Of a stretch of DNA of 64,000 nt, positions 8,041 to 16,296 are shown in pieces. A program made the position numbers and the translations under genes. Position 1 is the stretch's first letter. Every line of letters begins with the position of its first letter. Source of the stretch: Shewanella violacea DSS12. Lineage in GTDB: Bacteria > Pseudomonadota > Gammaproteobacteria > Enterobacterales > Shewanellaceae. The notes below the pieces were generated by a model, which saw only the letters and a list, made by a program, of their open reading frames with translations, searched no databases and had not been told where the DNA came from. Location: positions 3,061,313 through 3,125,312 of the forward strand of contig NC_014012.1 in assembly GCF_000091325.1 (NCBI RefSeq). Reading direction: 5' to 3'.

Positions 8041-9230
8041 CTCATCCTCCATGCCTGAATGGCTAACGATTGAGCTTGTGAAACGGATTGACACTTACCT
8101 TGCAGTAGGTAAATTGCCGACAATGTACTGATAACGCTCGCCTCGGCAATTTGTCCTAGCTTAGATGATGCTGATGACGAAAATGCTGAATGACTCTCAT
8201 GGCGAGTGTCACTGGCCTCACCATGGTGCCAAATCTGACTCAATACCAAGCAAGCTTGCTGGGGTGAAAGTGCAAGCTCTGATGACAAGGTATTCATGCC
8301 AACAAAACCTTCGAGCCGAGTAGGAAGATAGATAACTTGGCTGGTATCCCCTGTTGCTATGGTCAACTCGGTGGATATCCTAGGATTAATTTCAGTTTCT
8401 CCCTGAACCCCTTTAAAAATACCGACTCGCCCTTTGAGTGCAAACGCTTGCTCGGCAGGATTTACAGCCGTGCTATCCATACTGTGATCCAACTTATTAT
8501 CGAAATGATTATCAAAATTACGATGCAAGTTGTCATTATAAGGATCATCCGGCAGGCGAGCATCTAAACACGCACAGGCCATTAGCTTAGCGACCTTGCC
8601 ATGCATCTTATCCAAACCTGGGTGAAAATAACTGCGCAGGCTAATAGGGGCATTGGCAGGATTTGTGCAGCGAATGGCAATCTGGAACAGACTTCTTAAA
8701 CCTAGCTCTTGATGTAACTCGCGAAATTGCGCAACCAAGGGCGAGAAACTATCGGCATCGACATAACAAATCCCCACTGCATCTAATGCAGCTTTAGCCT
8801 CGTCAGGATTGCTCGCCTTAGGAATATTAAGTCCCTCAACATGAGCCGCTATATGATTTCTATGACTGAGTGATTTAGGATCTCCATGGAGTAACACCCG
8901 CTCACCTTGACTGGCTAACACTTTTGCAGCGAGTAATAGCCAGGGCAATAATTCACGTTTTCCGGCATAACAGGGCCAGTCGATGCTCACATCGAGATTA
9001 GACCACTGGGCACTCATGGTTGATTTAATTCCTAAAGCTGCTCCGGCAACTTCCTCACAGGTTTCTCCCCTCACCCGCATCAACATTAACGCCGCAGCGA
9101 GCTGCACCTTAGTGCCAATGCCGTCAGAGAATCCTCTAATAAGAAAATGCGCCTCACTGAGCGTCAATGAACGGGAACCTTTTGCACCTCGCCCTAATGT
9201 TTTTATTAACCCCTGATAGGCTTTCTTCAT
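8037..9230 (-). CDS. Anthranilate phosphoribosyltransferase-like protein of the TrpD2/YbiB type
   Basis: 397 residues, longer than the usual ~320-340. The N-terminal helical domain (LTLSEAHFLIRGFSDG, LAAALMLMRVRGET) and the core (LLPWLLLAAKVLASQGERVL, RSYFHPGLDKMHGKVAKLM) match the glycosyltransferase family 3 fold shared with TrpD. Members called TrpD2/YbiB bind nucleic acid and are not tryptophan enzymes. Around residues 228-255 there is an extra Asn/Asp/His-rich segment (YNDNLHRNFDNHFDNKLDH). It is translationally coupled to the ANTAR gene. No tryptophan genes are nearby, so a regulatory role in nitrate assimilation is the more likely reading, but it is an inference. Its own 5' end is repeated upstream (see repeat). 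Confidence 0.75.
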   Translation of the reverse strand: MKKAYQGLIKTLGRGAKGSRSLTLSEAHFLIRGFSDGIGTKVQLAAALMLMRVRGETCEEVAGAALGIKSTMSAQWSNLDVSIDWPCYAGKRELLPWLLLAAKVLASQGERVLLHGDPKSLSHRNHIAAHVEGLNIPKASNPDEAKAALDAVGICYVDADSFSPLVAQFRELHQELGLRSLFQIAIRCTNPANAPISLRSYFHPGLDKMHGKVAKLMACACLDARLPDDPYNDNLHRNFDNHFDNKLDHSMDSTAVNPAEQAFALKGRVGIFKGVQGETEINPRISTELTIATGDTSQVIYLPTRLEGFVGMNTLSSELALSPQQACLVLSQIWHHGEASDTRHESHSAFSSSASSKLGQIAEASVISTLSAIYLLQGKCQSVSQAQSLAIQAWRMR

Positions 9231-9490
9231 TGAGTCTACAGCCTCTTATTATTTCAATTTAAAACAAAGACATAAATGAATGACAACCTTTATCACCACA
9301 ATCAAACTAATGTTTTTATTAACCCCTGATAGGCTTTCTTCATTGAGTCTACAGCCTCTTATTATTTCAACTTAAAACAAAGACATAAATGAATGATAAC
9401 CTTTATCACCACAATCAAACTAATGTTTTTATTAACCCCTGATAGGCTTTCTTCATTGAGTCTACAGCCTCTTATTATTTTAAGTTAAAA
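9195..9490. repeat. 113-bp tandem repeat made of the start of the TrpD2-like gene plus its upstream region, ~2.6 copies
   Basis: Units begin at 9195, 9308 and 9421. Each holds the first 12 codons of the TrpD2-like gene, its ATG and ~75 bp upstream. Copies one and two are nearly identical; the third diverges after about 9490. In copies two and three the ATG (9343 and 9456) is followed by 12 authentic codons and then GTT TGA, giving two 13-residue mini-ORFs (9302-9343 and 9415-9456, minus strand) in front of the real gene. The repeat fills most of the gap between cobA and this gene. Confidence 0.92.
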
Positions 9491-9566
9491 CAAACATATA
9501 GATAAAGAGATTAATGAACATATCCTCTTTAACCACAATAAAACGAGTGGTTTCATTGCTGAGAAC

Positions 9567-10478
9567 CTAAGCTGATTCACTCATCTCTTTATCTCTGGAA
9601 ATCACACCATGATTACTGTACTCGACTTGATTGATTAGCTCCCCAAGCTCTTGTCCCACAGAAACCACTTCACCCACTATCATCAGAGTAGGACCCGACA
9701 CTTGAAGCTGACTGGCCACTTCGGCCATGGTGCCTAAGGTCGCAAAACTTAATTTCTGCTCGACTCTGGCCCCACTACTGATAAACACCATAGGCAGTTT
9801 GATGCTTGCCCCAGCGGTTAACAAACCATGTGCGATATGCGCCGCCTGCTCTTTTCCCATATAAAATACTAGGGTCGACTGGGCCGTTAGCAGAGCCTGC
9901 CAGCCTACACCTGTGCGGGATGAATCATCGATAACGGTTCCTGTCACTAAGGTCACAGACCTTGCGACTCCTCTGTGAGTCAGAGGGATCCCAGCACTGG
10001 CGGCGCAGCCTAATGCCGCAGTGACACCAGGGACAAATTGACTGGCAATACCATGCTTAGCCAGATAGATGGCCTCTTCACATCCACGGCCAAATACATT
10101 GGGATCGCCGCCTTTTAATCGCACCACCTTGAGGCCGCGCTTCGCACACGCCACCAGCAAGTGGTTGATATCATCTTGCTTGGCACTAGGCATACCACAC
10201 CTCTTACCGGCAAAGTGCATCTCACACTCGTTCGATGCAAGCTCAAGAATATCTGCACTGACCAAACTGTCATAGATCAAAGCATCCGCAGAGGAGATAA
10301 GCCGGGCGGCTTTAAGCGTCAGTAGCTCAACATCACCGCAACCCGCACCAACGATAGCCACCCTAACTGAGCCAGTATTCCCCTTTAGATCTGGCATTGA
10401 GCTCGACCTAGAGTCAGAGTTAGCGTTAATACTTGAGTGTATGACGTCTTTCAATTCAACAATATCGGCACTCTTCAT
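9567..10478 (-). CDS. cobA: Uroporphyrinogen-III C-methyltransferase (SUMT)
   Basis: 303 residues of the class III methyltransferase fold. Motifs: the N-terminal loop VGAGCGDVELLTLKA, the phosphate/SAM motif RLKGGDPNVFGRG, PGVTAALGCAASAG and PLTHRGVARSVTLVTG. It makes precorrin-2 from uroporphyrinogen III, the first step to siroheme, the cofactor of NirB. It lacks the CysG dehydrogenase/chelatase half, so those steps must be encoded elsewhere. GGAGCG precedes the ATG. A ~50-residue N-terminal stretch before the domain is poorly conserved-looking. It has its own sigma-54 promoter and may be cotranscribed with the trpD2-like and ANTAR genes. Confidence 0.93.
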   Translation of the reverse strand: MKSADIVELKDVIHSSINANSDSRSSSMPDLKGNTGSVRVAIVGAGCGDVELLTLKAARLISSADALIYDSLVSADILELASNECEMHFAGKRCGMPSAKQDDINHLLVACAKRGLKVVRLKGGDPNVFGRGCEEAIYLAKHGIASQFVPGVTAALGCAASAGIPLTHRGVARSVTLVTGTVIDDSSRTGVGWQALLTAQSTLVFYMGKEQAAHIAHGLLTAGASIKLPMVFISSGARVEQKLSFATLGTMAEVASQLQVSGPTLMIVGEVVSVGQELGELINQVEYSNHGVISRDKEMSESA

Positions 10479-10529
10479 CTCTTCGCTCCCACTTTTTTAT
10501 TAGCTTTCCTTATCGATAGTTAAATTGAT

Positions 10530-10545
10530 TGCAACCCACACGCCA
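10530..10545 (-). promoter_or_regulatory. Sigma-54 promoter of cobA
   Basis: The minus-strand site TGGCGTGTGGGTTGCA has GG-N10-GC spacing and a perfect TTGCA -12 block. It lies about 50-65 bp before the cobA ATG. Confidence 0.7.
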
Positions 10546-10628
10546 AGAATTAACATACTGATATTTAACAACTATTAAACCAACCTCACTTAAACCCAGT
10601 GGATATGAACTGCGAACGTGCAAACATT

Positions 10629-10645
10629 TGCACCAAAATAGGACA
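10629..10645. promoter_or_regulatory. NtrC-like enhancer site upstream of cobA
   Basis: TGCACCAAAATAGGACA matches TGCACTAAAATGGTGCA at 13 of 17 positions and lies 84-100 bp upstream of the -24 element. It overlaps a second inverted repeat, GTGCAAA-CA-TTTGCAC (10618-10633), with 7-bp perfect arms. Confidence 0.55.
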
Positions 10646-10818
10646 ATTGAGACAGGAGGGAAATTCTAGAGAGATATCAGAAGTATCAGAGCACATTTAG
10701 CTGATAACATTTAGCTCAGGAGCGGGGAATGTGCAATTGATGCATGGAACATCAAGGACCCATGGATTTCTTTATACGTGAGTGCATAACTCTTTATTAT
10801 AAGAAGTCCAGACATAGA

Positions 10819-10916
10819 GCAGGCTTTAATCCATCCATGGAAGCCTGCATAAGTGTTCCCGACACAACGAAAACTTTTAACCATCCCTGGAAAATTTTCA
10901 TAAGTGTTCCCGACAC
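10819..10916. repeat. Two copies of a 47-48 bp structured repeat with covarying stems
   Basis: Copy A (10819-10865) and copy B (10869-10916) share the loop core CCATCC(A/C)TGG and the tail CATAAGTGTTCCCGACAC. The flanking stems differ in sequence but both pair: GCAGGCTT with AAGCCTGC in A, and GAAAAcTTTT with AAAATTTTC (one bulge) in B. The tail itself can form GTGT-TCCCG-ACAC. The rest of the 10479-10968 gap holds the cobA promoter and the htpX terminator; no gene is convincing there. Confidence 0.8.
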
Positions 10917-10943
10917 AAAAACGGGAGCCTAGGCTCCCGTTTG
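10917..10943 (-). terminator. Terminator of htpX
   Basis: A palindromic stem, ACGGGAGCCT/AGGCTCCCGT (10921-10940), is followed on the minus strand by TTTT (10920-10917). It sits 26 nt after the htpX stop codon. T-rich flanks on both sides could let it act in both directions. Confidence 0.85.
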
Positions 10944-10968
10944 GTTCGTAATGATTACTAACTAGTGA

Positions 10969-11829
10969 CTAGCTAGCACGTAGAGCCGCGATACGCTTCT
11001 CTAATGGAGGATGACTCATCATCAGCTCAGACATAGACTTCTTGCCATTGATACCCAGTGCTGACATCTGTGCCGGCATGGCGCCAGTTGCTGGGCCATT
11101 ACGTAAACGCTCCAGTGCAGCAATCATCTTATCTTTGCCTGCCAGCTTAGCGGCGCCTTCATCGGCCTTAAATTCACGGATACGTGAGAAGTAGGCGACT
11201 ATCATAGAGGCAAGAATACCAAACAGCATATCCAGGACAAAAACCACGCCCATATAGGCGAACATGCCCAGACCTTCACCCTCTTCATCATTACTGGAAA
11301 TGAAGTTATTGATGATGCCAGCCACCACACGTGCAGCGAAGATAACGAAGGTATTCACCACACCTTGAATCAAGGTCAGAGTCACCATGTCGCCGTTTGC
11401 CACATGGCTTACTTCATGGGCCAGTACACCCTCTATCTCATCCTTGTTCATGCCATAGAGGAGGCCACTACTGACGGCAACAAGCGCATTGTCTTTGCTT
11501 GGGCCGGTAGCGAAAGCATTGAATTCTGGTGATTGATAGATAGCGACTTCGGGCATCTTAATACCCGCTTTATCCGCCTGACGAGCGACAGTCTCGACTA
11601 ACCACCTCTCAGTGTCGTCTCTTGGGGTCGTGATAACTTCACAACCCATAGTCTTTTTAGCCATCCATTTAGAGATAGCCAAACTGATGAAGGCGCCGCC
11701 GAAGCCGAAGATCGCGGCAAACACCAGTAAGCCCCCCATGGTCGAAGTGTTAACACCCAATAGTGACATCACTATTGAGGCCACCAGTAAAATTGCCATA
11801 TTAGTCGCAATCAATAAAAAAATACGCAT
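10969..11829 (-). CDS. htpX: Membrane zinc metalloprotease HtpX
   Basis: 286 residues from the ATG at 11829 ([10 protein letters not shown]), preceded by CAGGAG; the frame stays open to 11883 but HtpX family length and the RBS support the later start. Two N-terminal membrane segments are followed by the zinc-protease motif HEVSH with the downstream glutamate ligand in [10 protein letters not shown], then two further membrane segments and a C-terminal [13 protein letters not shown] typical of the family. It degrades misfolded inner-membrane proteins together with FtsH and is usually envelope-stress inducible. It is a single gene with its own terminator. Confidence 0.96.
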   Translation of the reverse strand: MRIFLLIATNMAILLVASIVMSLLGVNTSTMGGLLVFAAIFGFGGAFISLAISKWMAKKTMGCEVITTPRDDTERWLVETVARQADKAGIKMPEVAIYQSPEFNAFATGPSKDNALVAVSSGLLYGMNKDEIEGVLAHEVSHVANGDMVTLTLIQGVVNTFVIFAARVVAGIINNFISSNDEEGEGLGMFAYMGVVFVLDMLFGILASMIVAYFSRIREFKADEGAAKLAGKDKMIAALERLRNGPATGAMPAQMSALGINGKKSMSELMMSHPPLEKRIAALRAS

Positions 11830-12194
11830 TGAATAATCTCCTGTAGGGTACCCGAGTACCTGATTTTGCGTTCCTAAAGACATAATATGTCCAAATGAAT
11901 AGAATTCAAGGGGACAAAAGTAATAAAATGTATGACTGAGTGAATAAAAAACAATTCTGGCTCAAAAATACTCCGCAAAAATTAAGCAATGCAGTCTAGA
12001 AGCCTTACATTAAGCCAATATTAAAATCTGAGTCTTAGTCCCAGTAGCAGTGCTGCAACCCCATTAATATTTATTAACATAGTTTATAAGTTCGACAAAA
12101 GAGAAGATAACAACATCATCTCCTATACTAAACGGAACCCCTCGAGTTAATATTCGTTTCAAGTTTCGGATTTGTTGGTAAGGAGTTGTCATCA
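11830..12194. other. Divergent intergenic region, no gene seen
   Basis: 365 AT-rich bases between htpX and the divergent binding-protein gene. It must contain both promoters. I see no clear operator, hairpin or small ORF apart from the AAGGAG at 12180-12185 that serves the next gene. Confidence 0.4.
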
Positions 12195-13235
12195 ATGGTC
12201 ATATGTTTCAGCCAAGTTTCATTTTCCAACCCTAGATGGAATGCCTCAATAATCTCCCGACTCCTGTCACTGTGTATCCTAATTTTATCACTGCTTTCTC
12301 TGTTGCAATCGAATATCGTCCTAGCTGAAACTCAGGCCCAACCAGTCGAATTTATTCATTTTCTTATTCCAGGCGGTGAAGGCGGAGGCTGGGATACAAC
12401 AGCAAGAGAAGCTGGCAAGGCTCTGCTAGCCTCCAGACTGGTACATAGAGTCTATTTCGACAATTTCATCGGTGCCGGTGGCGGCCGAGCTCTGATGGCC
12501 TTGGTCAATCATCCTGAGAAGCATCTAAATACCTGGATGATCCAATCCACTCCCCTGATATTGCGCCACCTGACCGGCACGATTCCATATAGCTTTCGGG
12601 ATATCATTCCTATCGGTACCTTGATAGCCGAATATCAGGCAATCGTGGTGCCAATGAACTCCAGATTTCACACCATACATGACCTCATCAGTGCCATAGC
12701 CGACTCCCCGGTGCGCAATCCAATTTTAGGTGGTTCATCACTTGGTAGCCTAGATCACATCACCTTAGCGTTAATTGCTCAGGCAGGTGATTTACCTATC
12801 AGCAAGCTACGTTATGTGCCAACGGATGGTGGTGGTGATGCTATAAAAAAATTGAATCAGGGACTCGGTGTAGCTTTGGTGAGTGGCATAGGTGAAGTCA
12901 CTCAAGCCTACCGCAACCAAGAGATCCGCATATTGGGGGTCACCAGCAAGAAGAGGCTAGTGACTCTGCCAAAGGTGAAAACCTTGTCAGAGCAAGGACT
13001 GAATGTGCAATTTGCTAACTGGAGAGGCTTCTTTGTCTCCTCTCAACTGTCAGCTGAAAAAGTTCAAAGCTACAAACAGCTATTATCAGAACTCAATCTC
13101 AGCCAGGAGTGGGCCACAGCTAGAAAGACCCATCAATGGCAACAGCTTTTTCTACAGGATGACGACCTCATCGATTTCCTCAACCAGCAAGAACTTATGA
13201 TGAAGAAGGCACTTTCAGACTTAGAGATAGAATAA
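12195..13235 (+). CDS. TctC-family periplasmic binding protein, orphan
   Basis: 346 residues from the ATG at 12195, which has AAGGAG 9 bases upstream; a TTG at 12186 is too close to that RBS. A Sec signal peptide with a long hydrophobic core ends near VLAETQA. The mature start has the Bug/TctC ligand-loop signature (LIPGGEGGGWDTTAREAG) and later GGSSLGSLDHI and YVPTDGGGDA. Such proteins bind tricarboxylates or other carboxylates for tripartite TctABC transporters. No tctA or tctB is adjacent, so the partner must lie elsewhere, or it serves as a sensor component. The ligand cannot be read from the sequence. Confidence 0.85.
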   Translation: MVICFSQVSFSNPRWNASIISRLLSLCILILSLLSLLQSNIVLAETQAQPVEFIHFLIPGGEGGGWDTTAREAGKALLASRLVHRVYFDNFIGAGGGRALMALVNHPEKHLNTWMIQSTPLILRHLTGTIPYSFRDIIPIGTLIAEYQAIVVPMNSRFHTIHDLISAIADSPVRNPILGGSSLGSLDHITLALIAQAGDLPISKLRYVPTDGGGDAIKKLNQGLGVALVSGIGEVTQAYRNQEIRILGVTSKKRLVTLPKVKTLSEQGLNVQFANWRGFFVSSQLSAEKVQSYKQLLSELNLSQEWATARKTHQWQQLFLQDDDLIDFLNQQELMMKKALSDLEIE

Positions 13236-13313
13236 CTAAGAGCAACTAAGAGCAACTAAGAGCAACTAAGAGCAACTAAGAGCAACTAAGAGAAACTAAG
13301 AGAAACTAAGAGT
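13234..13313. repeat. 10-bp tandem repeat, 8 copies
   Basis: The unit AACTAAGAGC is repeated without gaps, starting at the stop codon of the tctC-like gene; the last three copies vary at one position (AACTAAGAGA/T). It is a minisatellite in a convergent intergenic gap. Confidence 0.95.
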
Positions 13314-13319
13314 ATTCAC

Positions 13320-13352
13320 AATAACCCTATCATCGCCGTAAGATGGGTTATT
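13320..13352. terminator. Hairpin between the convergent tctC-like gene and bioD
   Basis: AATAACCC pairs with GGGTTATT, extended by ATC/GAT past one bulged T, around a ~10-nt loop. No strong T-run follows on either strand, so it is a weak or factor-assisted terminator candidate. Confidence 0.5.
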
Positions 13353-13391
13353 CAAAAGCAAAAATAGCTTAGATTAAGCAGTCCAAGAAAC

Positions 13392-14096
13392 TTAAATAGT
13401 CGATGGAACCAAAGTCGCCAGACTAAGATGCTCAGCAGCAGCTTTAGCAGTAACCTCACTGAGATAAGGCACCACGCCTAAACAAGGGGATGGCATGAGT
13501 TGAAACAGGCTAGCTAGGTTCTCATCCAGGCAGCTGGTCTGTGGCTCCACAATATTTGCGACCCAACCTGCAACGGTTAAGCCATCGGCTATGATAGCTT
13601 CATGTGTGAGCACTGCATGATTTAAGCAGCCTAGTTTCACCCCCACGACTAAAATCACTGGCATATCTAAGGCTTGAACAAGCTCAGAGAGAAAGTGGCC
13701 TCCCCCTAAAGGCAGACGCCAGCCCCCCGCCCCTTCGATAAGACAGACATCATTATGATTCAGCTCAGCTGCCGCTAGACTTAGTTGTATTTTGGCCAGT
13801 AATGCCCCTGGACTGATGTCCACTCCAACCTGTGACGCTGCAATATGCGGCGCAATGCCAGGCAAGAAAGAGATAGGATTAACCAGATCATAATCCAACT
13901 TAATGCTGGACTCTTCTATGAGTGCTAAGGCATCACTGTTTCTCAAGCCTATTTCTGTCTGCTCACAACCTGAGGCGACAGGTTTAAGCCCTAAGGTACG
14001 CTCATAAGCTTGGTTTTGGCTCATTTTATACAAGAGCGCCGAAGTGACTAAGGTCTTACCACTATCTGTGTCTGTTCCTGTGACGAAGTACTTCAT
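13392..14096 (-). CDS. bioD: Dethiobiotin synthetase
   Basis: 234 residues. The N-terminus carries the P-loop FVTGTDTDSGKT, and VEGAGGWRLPL gives the second conserved block of BioD. It carboxylates 7,8-diaminopelargonate to dethiobiotin with ATP. The start overlaps the bioC stop as ATGA, so the pair is translationally coupled, and it is the last gene of bioBFCD. Confidence 0.96.
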   Translation of the reverse strand: MKYFVTGTDTDSGKTLVTSALLYKMSQNQAYERTLGLKPVASGCEQTEIGLRNSDALALIEESSIKLDYDLVNPISFLPGIAPHIAASQVGVDISPGALLAKIQLSLAAAELNHNDVCLIEGAGGWRLPLGGGHFLSELVQALDMPVILVVGVKLGCLNHAVLTHEAIIADGLTVAGWVANIVEPQTSCLDENLASLFQLMPSPCLGVVPYLSEVTAKAAAEHLSLATLVPSTI

Positions 14097-14887
14097 TGGT
14101 TACTCAACCTTTTTGCTGAAATAAGGGCTATCTGGTAAGTCAGAGGAAGTCCTTGGGCTGTGCGACTAAGCTCGGCAGCAGCCAATAACTTTGTCCAATC
14201 GCCTCGACCACGGATCCCTTGGCTTGGCTTGTCCTTAGCGCTGTCATTATCATCGCCATTGCCATGAATAGAGGCACCGACGCCTTTAATGGAATAGAGT
14301 AAGGATTTCAAATCGGCAAAGTAGACGCTAATAGCCCTCGTCTCAAACGAGATTATCTGCCACTTGTCTCTATCGAAGTGACTTAGAATCTCCTCCATGG
14401 ACCTAAATGCATTCACCCTAAAGCCTAATTCTGTAAGCTCAGGTAAGCTATCTTGGGCAACTAGCGCCAAATGATACTCACCCTCGGCTTTTAGCACCCG
14501 AGCCGTCTCATTGAAACTGGTGGAAAGGCTGCCGCACCACTGCAGGGCTAGATTAGAATAGGCGCTGTCAATGGAGTTTTCAGGCAGAGGAATGGATTCA
14601 GCATTGGCACAAACTGTCTGGTAGGTGGGAAAATCTAGCTTAACCTGCTCGAGCATGCCTTGGGCGATATCTAATGCTATCACCTGCTTAACCGAGGAGA
14701 ACTGACTGAAATCAGTCCCCGGACCTGCACCTATATCCAGCAGAACTCCGCTTGGGTTCATTGTGTCGAAAATCTGCATGCTGGAGAGTTTCTGTACTCT
14801 GTCGTGCTCATGGTAATGCTTTGCCGCTGCGGAAAATCGCTGAGCAACGGTTTTATCATTAATGCTTTGTGCTACCCTTTTATTCAC
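14093..14887 (-). CDS. bioC: Malonyl-ACP O-methyltransferase
   Basis: 264 residues, class I SAM methyltransferase with the motif LLDIGAGPGTDF and the downstream ALQWCGSLSTSFNE region typical of BioC. It methylates malonyl-ACP so that the fatty-acid enzymes can build the pimelate moiety. The start is GTG at 14887 with AAGGAG 9 bases upstream. A linker near residues 215-230 (GNGDDNDSAKDKPSQG) is longer and more polar than usual. No bioH is in the operon, so the pimeloyl-ACP esterase is encoded elsewhere. Confidence 0.93.
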   Translation of the reverse strand: MNKRVAQSINDKTVAQRFSAAAKHYHEHDRVQKLSSMQIFDTMNPSGVLLDIGAGPGTDFSQFSSVKQVIALDIAQGMLEQVKLDFPTYQTVCANAESIPLPENSIDSAYSNLALQWCGSLSTSFNETARVLKAEGEYHLALVAQDSLPELTELGFRVNAFRSMEEILSHFDRDKWQIISFETRAISVYFADLKSLLYSIKGVGASIHGNGDDNDSAKDKPSQGIRGRGDWTKLLAAAELSRTAQGLPLTYQIALISAKRLSNQ

Positions 14888-14963
14888 TACTTCGGGCTCC
14901 TTCGTTTTACTTTTTACAGGCTATCGGCACCATATTTAATACCGACTGTTCTCACTTTTGAAA

Positions 14964-16253
14964 TTAGGCTAAGCTATTGGTTAATCCAACCACTAATCTA
15001 TTTATGTCATCACGAGTATGCATAGCTGTGATAGTCATTCGCAGTCGCGCAGAGCCTTTAGGCACTGTTGGAGGACGAATAGCCCCGACCCAGAGTCCTA
15101 ACTGCTTAAGTTTGTCGGCAACGAGTAAGGTGGTATCAACATCACCCAGCAACAAGGGCTGAATTGCAGTGTATGAATCGGCCAACTTGATATCTGCCAG
15201 CTCACATTGCTGCCTAAAATAGCCTATATTATCGGCCAATGTTTGAGCCAGAGACTTGTCTGTATCAATGAGATCCACTGCGGCTAAAGCAACACAGGCA
15301 TTCACCGGCGAAATAGCGGTGGAATAGATATATTCTCTGGCATTGGAGACCAGAAAATCGATCACCTGCTGACTGGCTAAGATGGCAGCGCCTTGACAGC
15401 CTAAAGCCTTACCAAAGGTGACCACCTGTATATCGGCAATCTTGGCATCGACTAATGGCGGCGTCTGCACCCCAAAACCGTGAGCATCATCGACAATGAG
15501 GCAGACATTATTCTGCTTACAAAGGGCAGACAATGATGAGAGCGGTGCGATATCACCGTCCATGCTAAAAATACTTTCGGTGACCAAGGCGCTGGGCACT
15601 TGCTGGTTCATAATGCGCTCGGCGCTGGTAATATCATTATGTAGGAAACGCTTTAACTGAGTCTGACTGTCTCTTAGCCCATCGATAACAGAGGCGTGCA
15701 TCAGCTTATCAGCCATCACCATATCCCTTGAATCGAACAGGGTCTTCATCAATGCCGTATTCGCACTGAAACCCGAGCAAAATAATAAAGCCGCCTCGTG
15801 GCCAGTGATCTGGCAGAGTCTCTGCTCCAATGCCAGATGCGCCTCACTATAACCTGTGACCAAAGGTGAGGAACCACTGCCTACACCGTAACGTTTAGCC
15901 CCAAGGCACATGGCATCAATTAGCTTAGGTGAACGAGATAAGCCAAGATAGTCGTTGCTGCTAAAATTGAGGTAATGCTTACCCTCTAAGGTGAAGGATA
16001 ATGCCCCAGGCGCTTCAATATTAGTTGCCTCAATATTAGTTACTTCAATATTAGTTGCTTCAATATTAGTTGCTTCAATATTAGTTGCTTCAATATTAGC
16101 TGCTTCAATATTAGTTGCTTCGATATTAGTTGCTTCAATATTAGGCGCCTGAGATAAGCGTGCAGATATAGCATGCCTGCGACGCAGCAAGCCTTGGCTA
16201 GCTAGCTGAGCCTGAGTCTTATCTATCTTATCCAGCAAAGAGGAAGTACTCAT
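14964..16253 (-). CDS. bioF: 8-amino-7-oxononanoate synthase with a nine-unit NIEAT repeat insertion
   Basis: 429 residues, about 45 more than usual. The PLP lysine lies in TFGKALG, and DDAHGFGV and the glycine-rich SSNDYLGLSRS block are typical of BioF. It condenses pimeloyl-ACP and alanine to KAPA. Between the N-terminal helix and the conserved FTLEGKHYLNFSSNDY, residues ~36-80 are nine imperfect NIEAT pentapeptides encoded by a 15-bp minisatellite. The reading frame is intact, and the insertion is at a surface-exposed N-terminal junction, so the enzyme is probably still active. It lies 43 nt after bioB. Confidence 0.95.
   Translation of the reverse strand: MSTSSLLDKIDKTQAQLASQGLLRRRHAISARLSQAPNIEATNIEATNIEAANIEATNIEATNIEATNIEVTNIEATNIEAPGALSFTLEGKHYLNFSSNDYLGLSRSPKLIDAMCLGAKRYGVGSGSSPLVTGYSEAHLALEQRLCQITGHEAALLFCSGFSANTALMKTLFDSRDMVMADKLMHASVIDGLRDSQTQLKRFLHNDITSAERIMNQQVPSALVTESIFSMDGDIAPLSSLSALCKQNNVCLIVDDAHGFGVQTPPLVDAKIADIQVVTFGKALGCQGAAILASQQVIDFLVSNAREYIYSTAISPVNACVALAAVDLIDTDKSLAQTLADNIGYFRQQCELADIKLADSYTAIQPLLLGDVDTTLLVADKLKQLGLWVGAIRPPTVPKGSARLRMTITAMHTRDDINRLVVGLTNSLA
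16012..16149. repeat. 15-bp in-frame minisatellite inside bioF, 9 units
   Basis: Units read TTAGTTGCTTCAATA on the plus strand (NIEAT repeated on the coding strand), with single changes giving A or V or P in place of T or A. A 15-bp unit keeps the frame, so unit number can vary without breaking bioF. Confidence 0.95.
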
Positions 16254-16296
16254 AGCCCTTGCTCACTTGCGAGCGGATTTAGAACTCTCATCTAAT

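Noticed and set aside
9195..9490. CRISPR-like array
   Set aside because: Repeats are directly adjacent with no unique spacers and contain the start of the neighbouring gene; no cas genes.
10744..10932. 62-codon plus-strand ORF
   Set aside because: It runs through the two structured repeats and into the htpX terminator and has no RBS.
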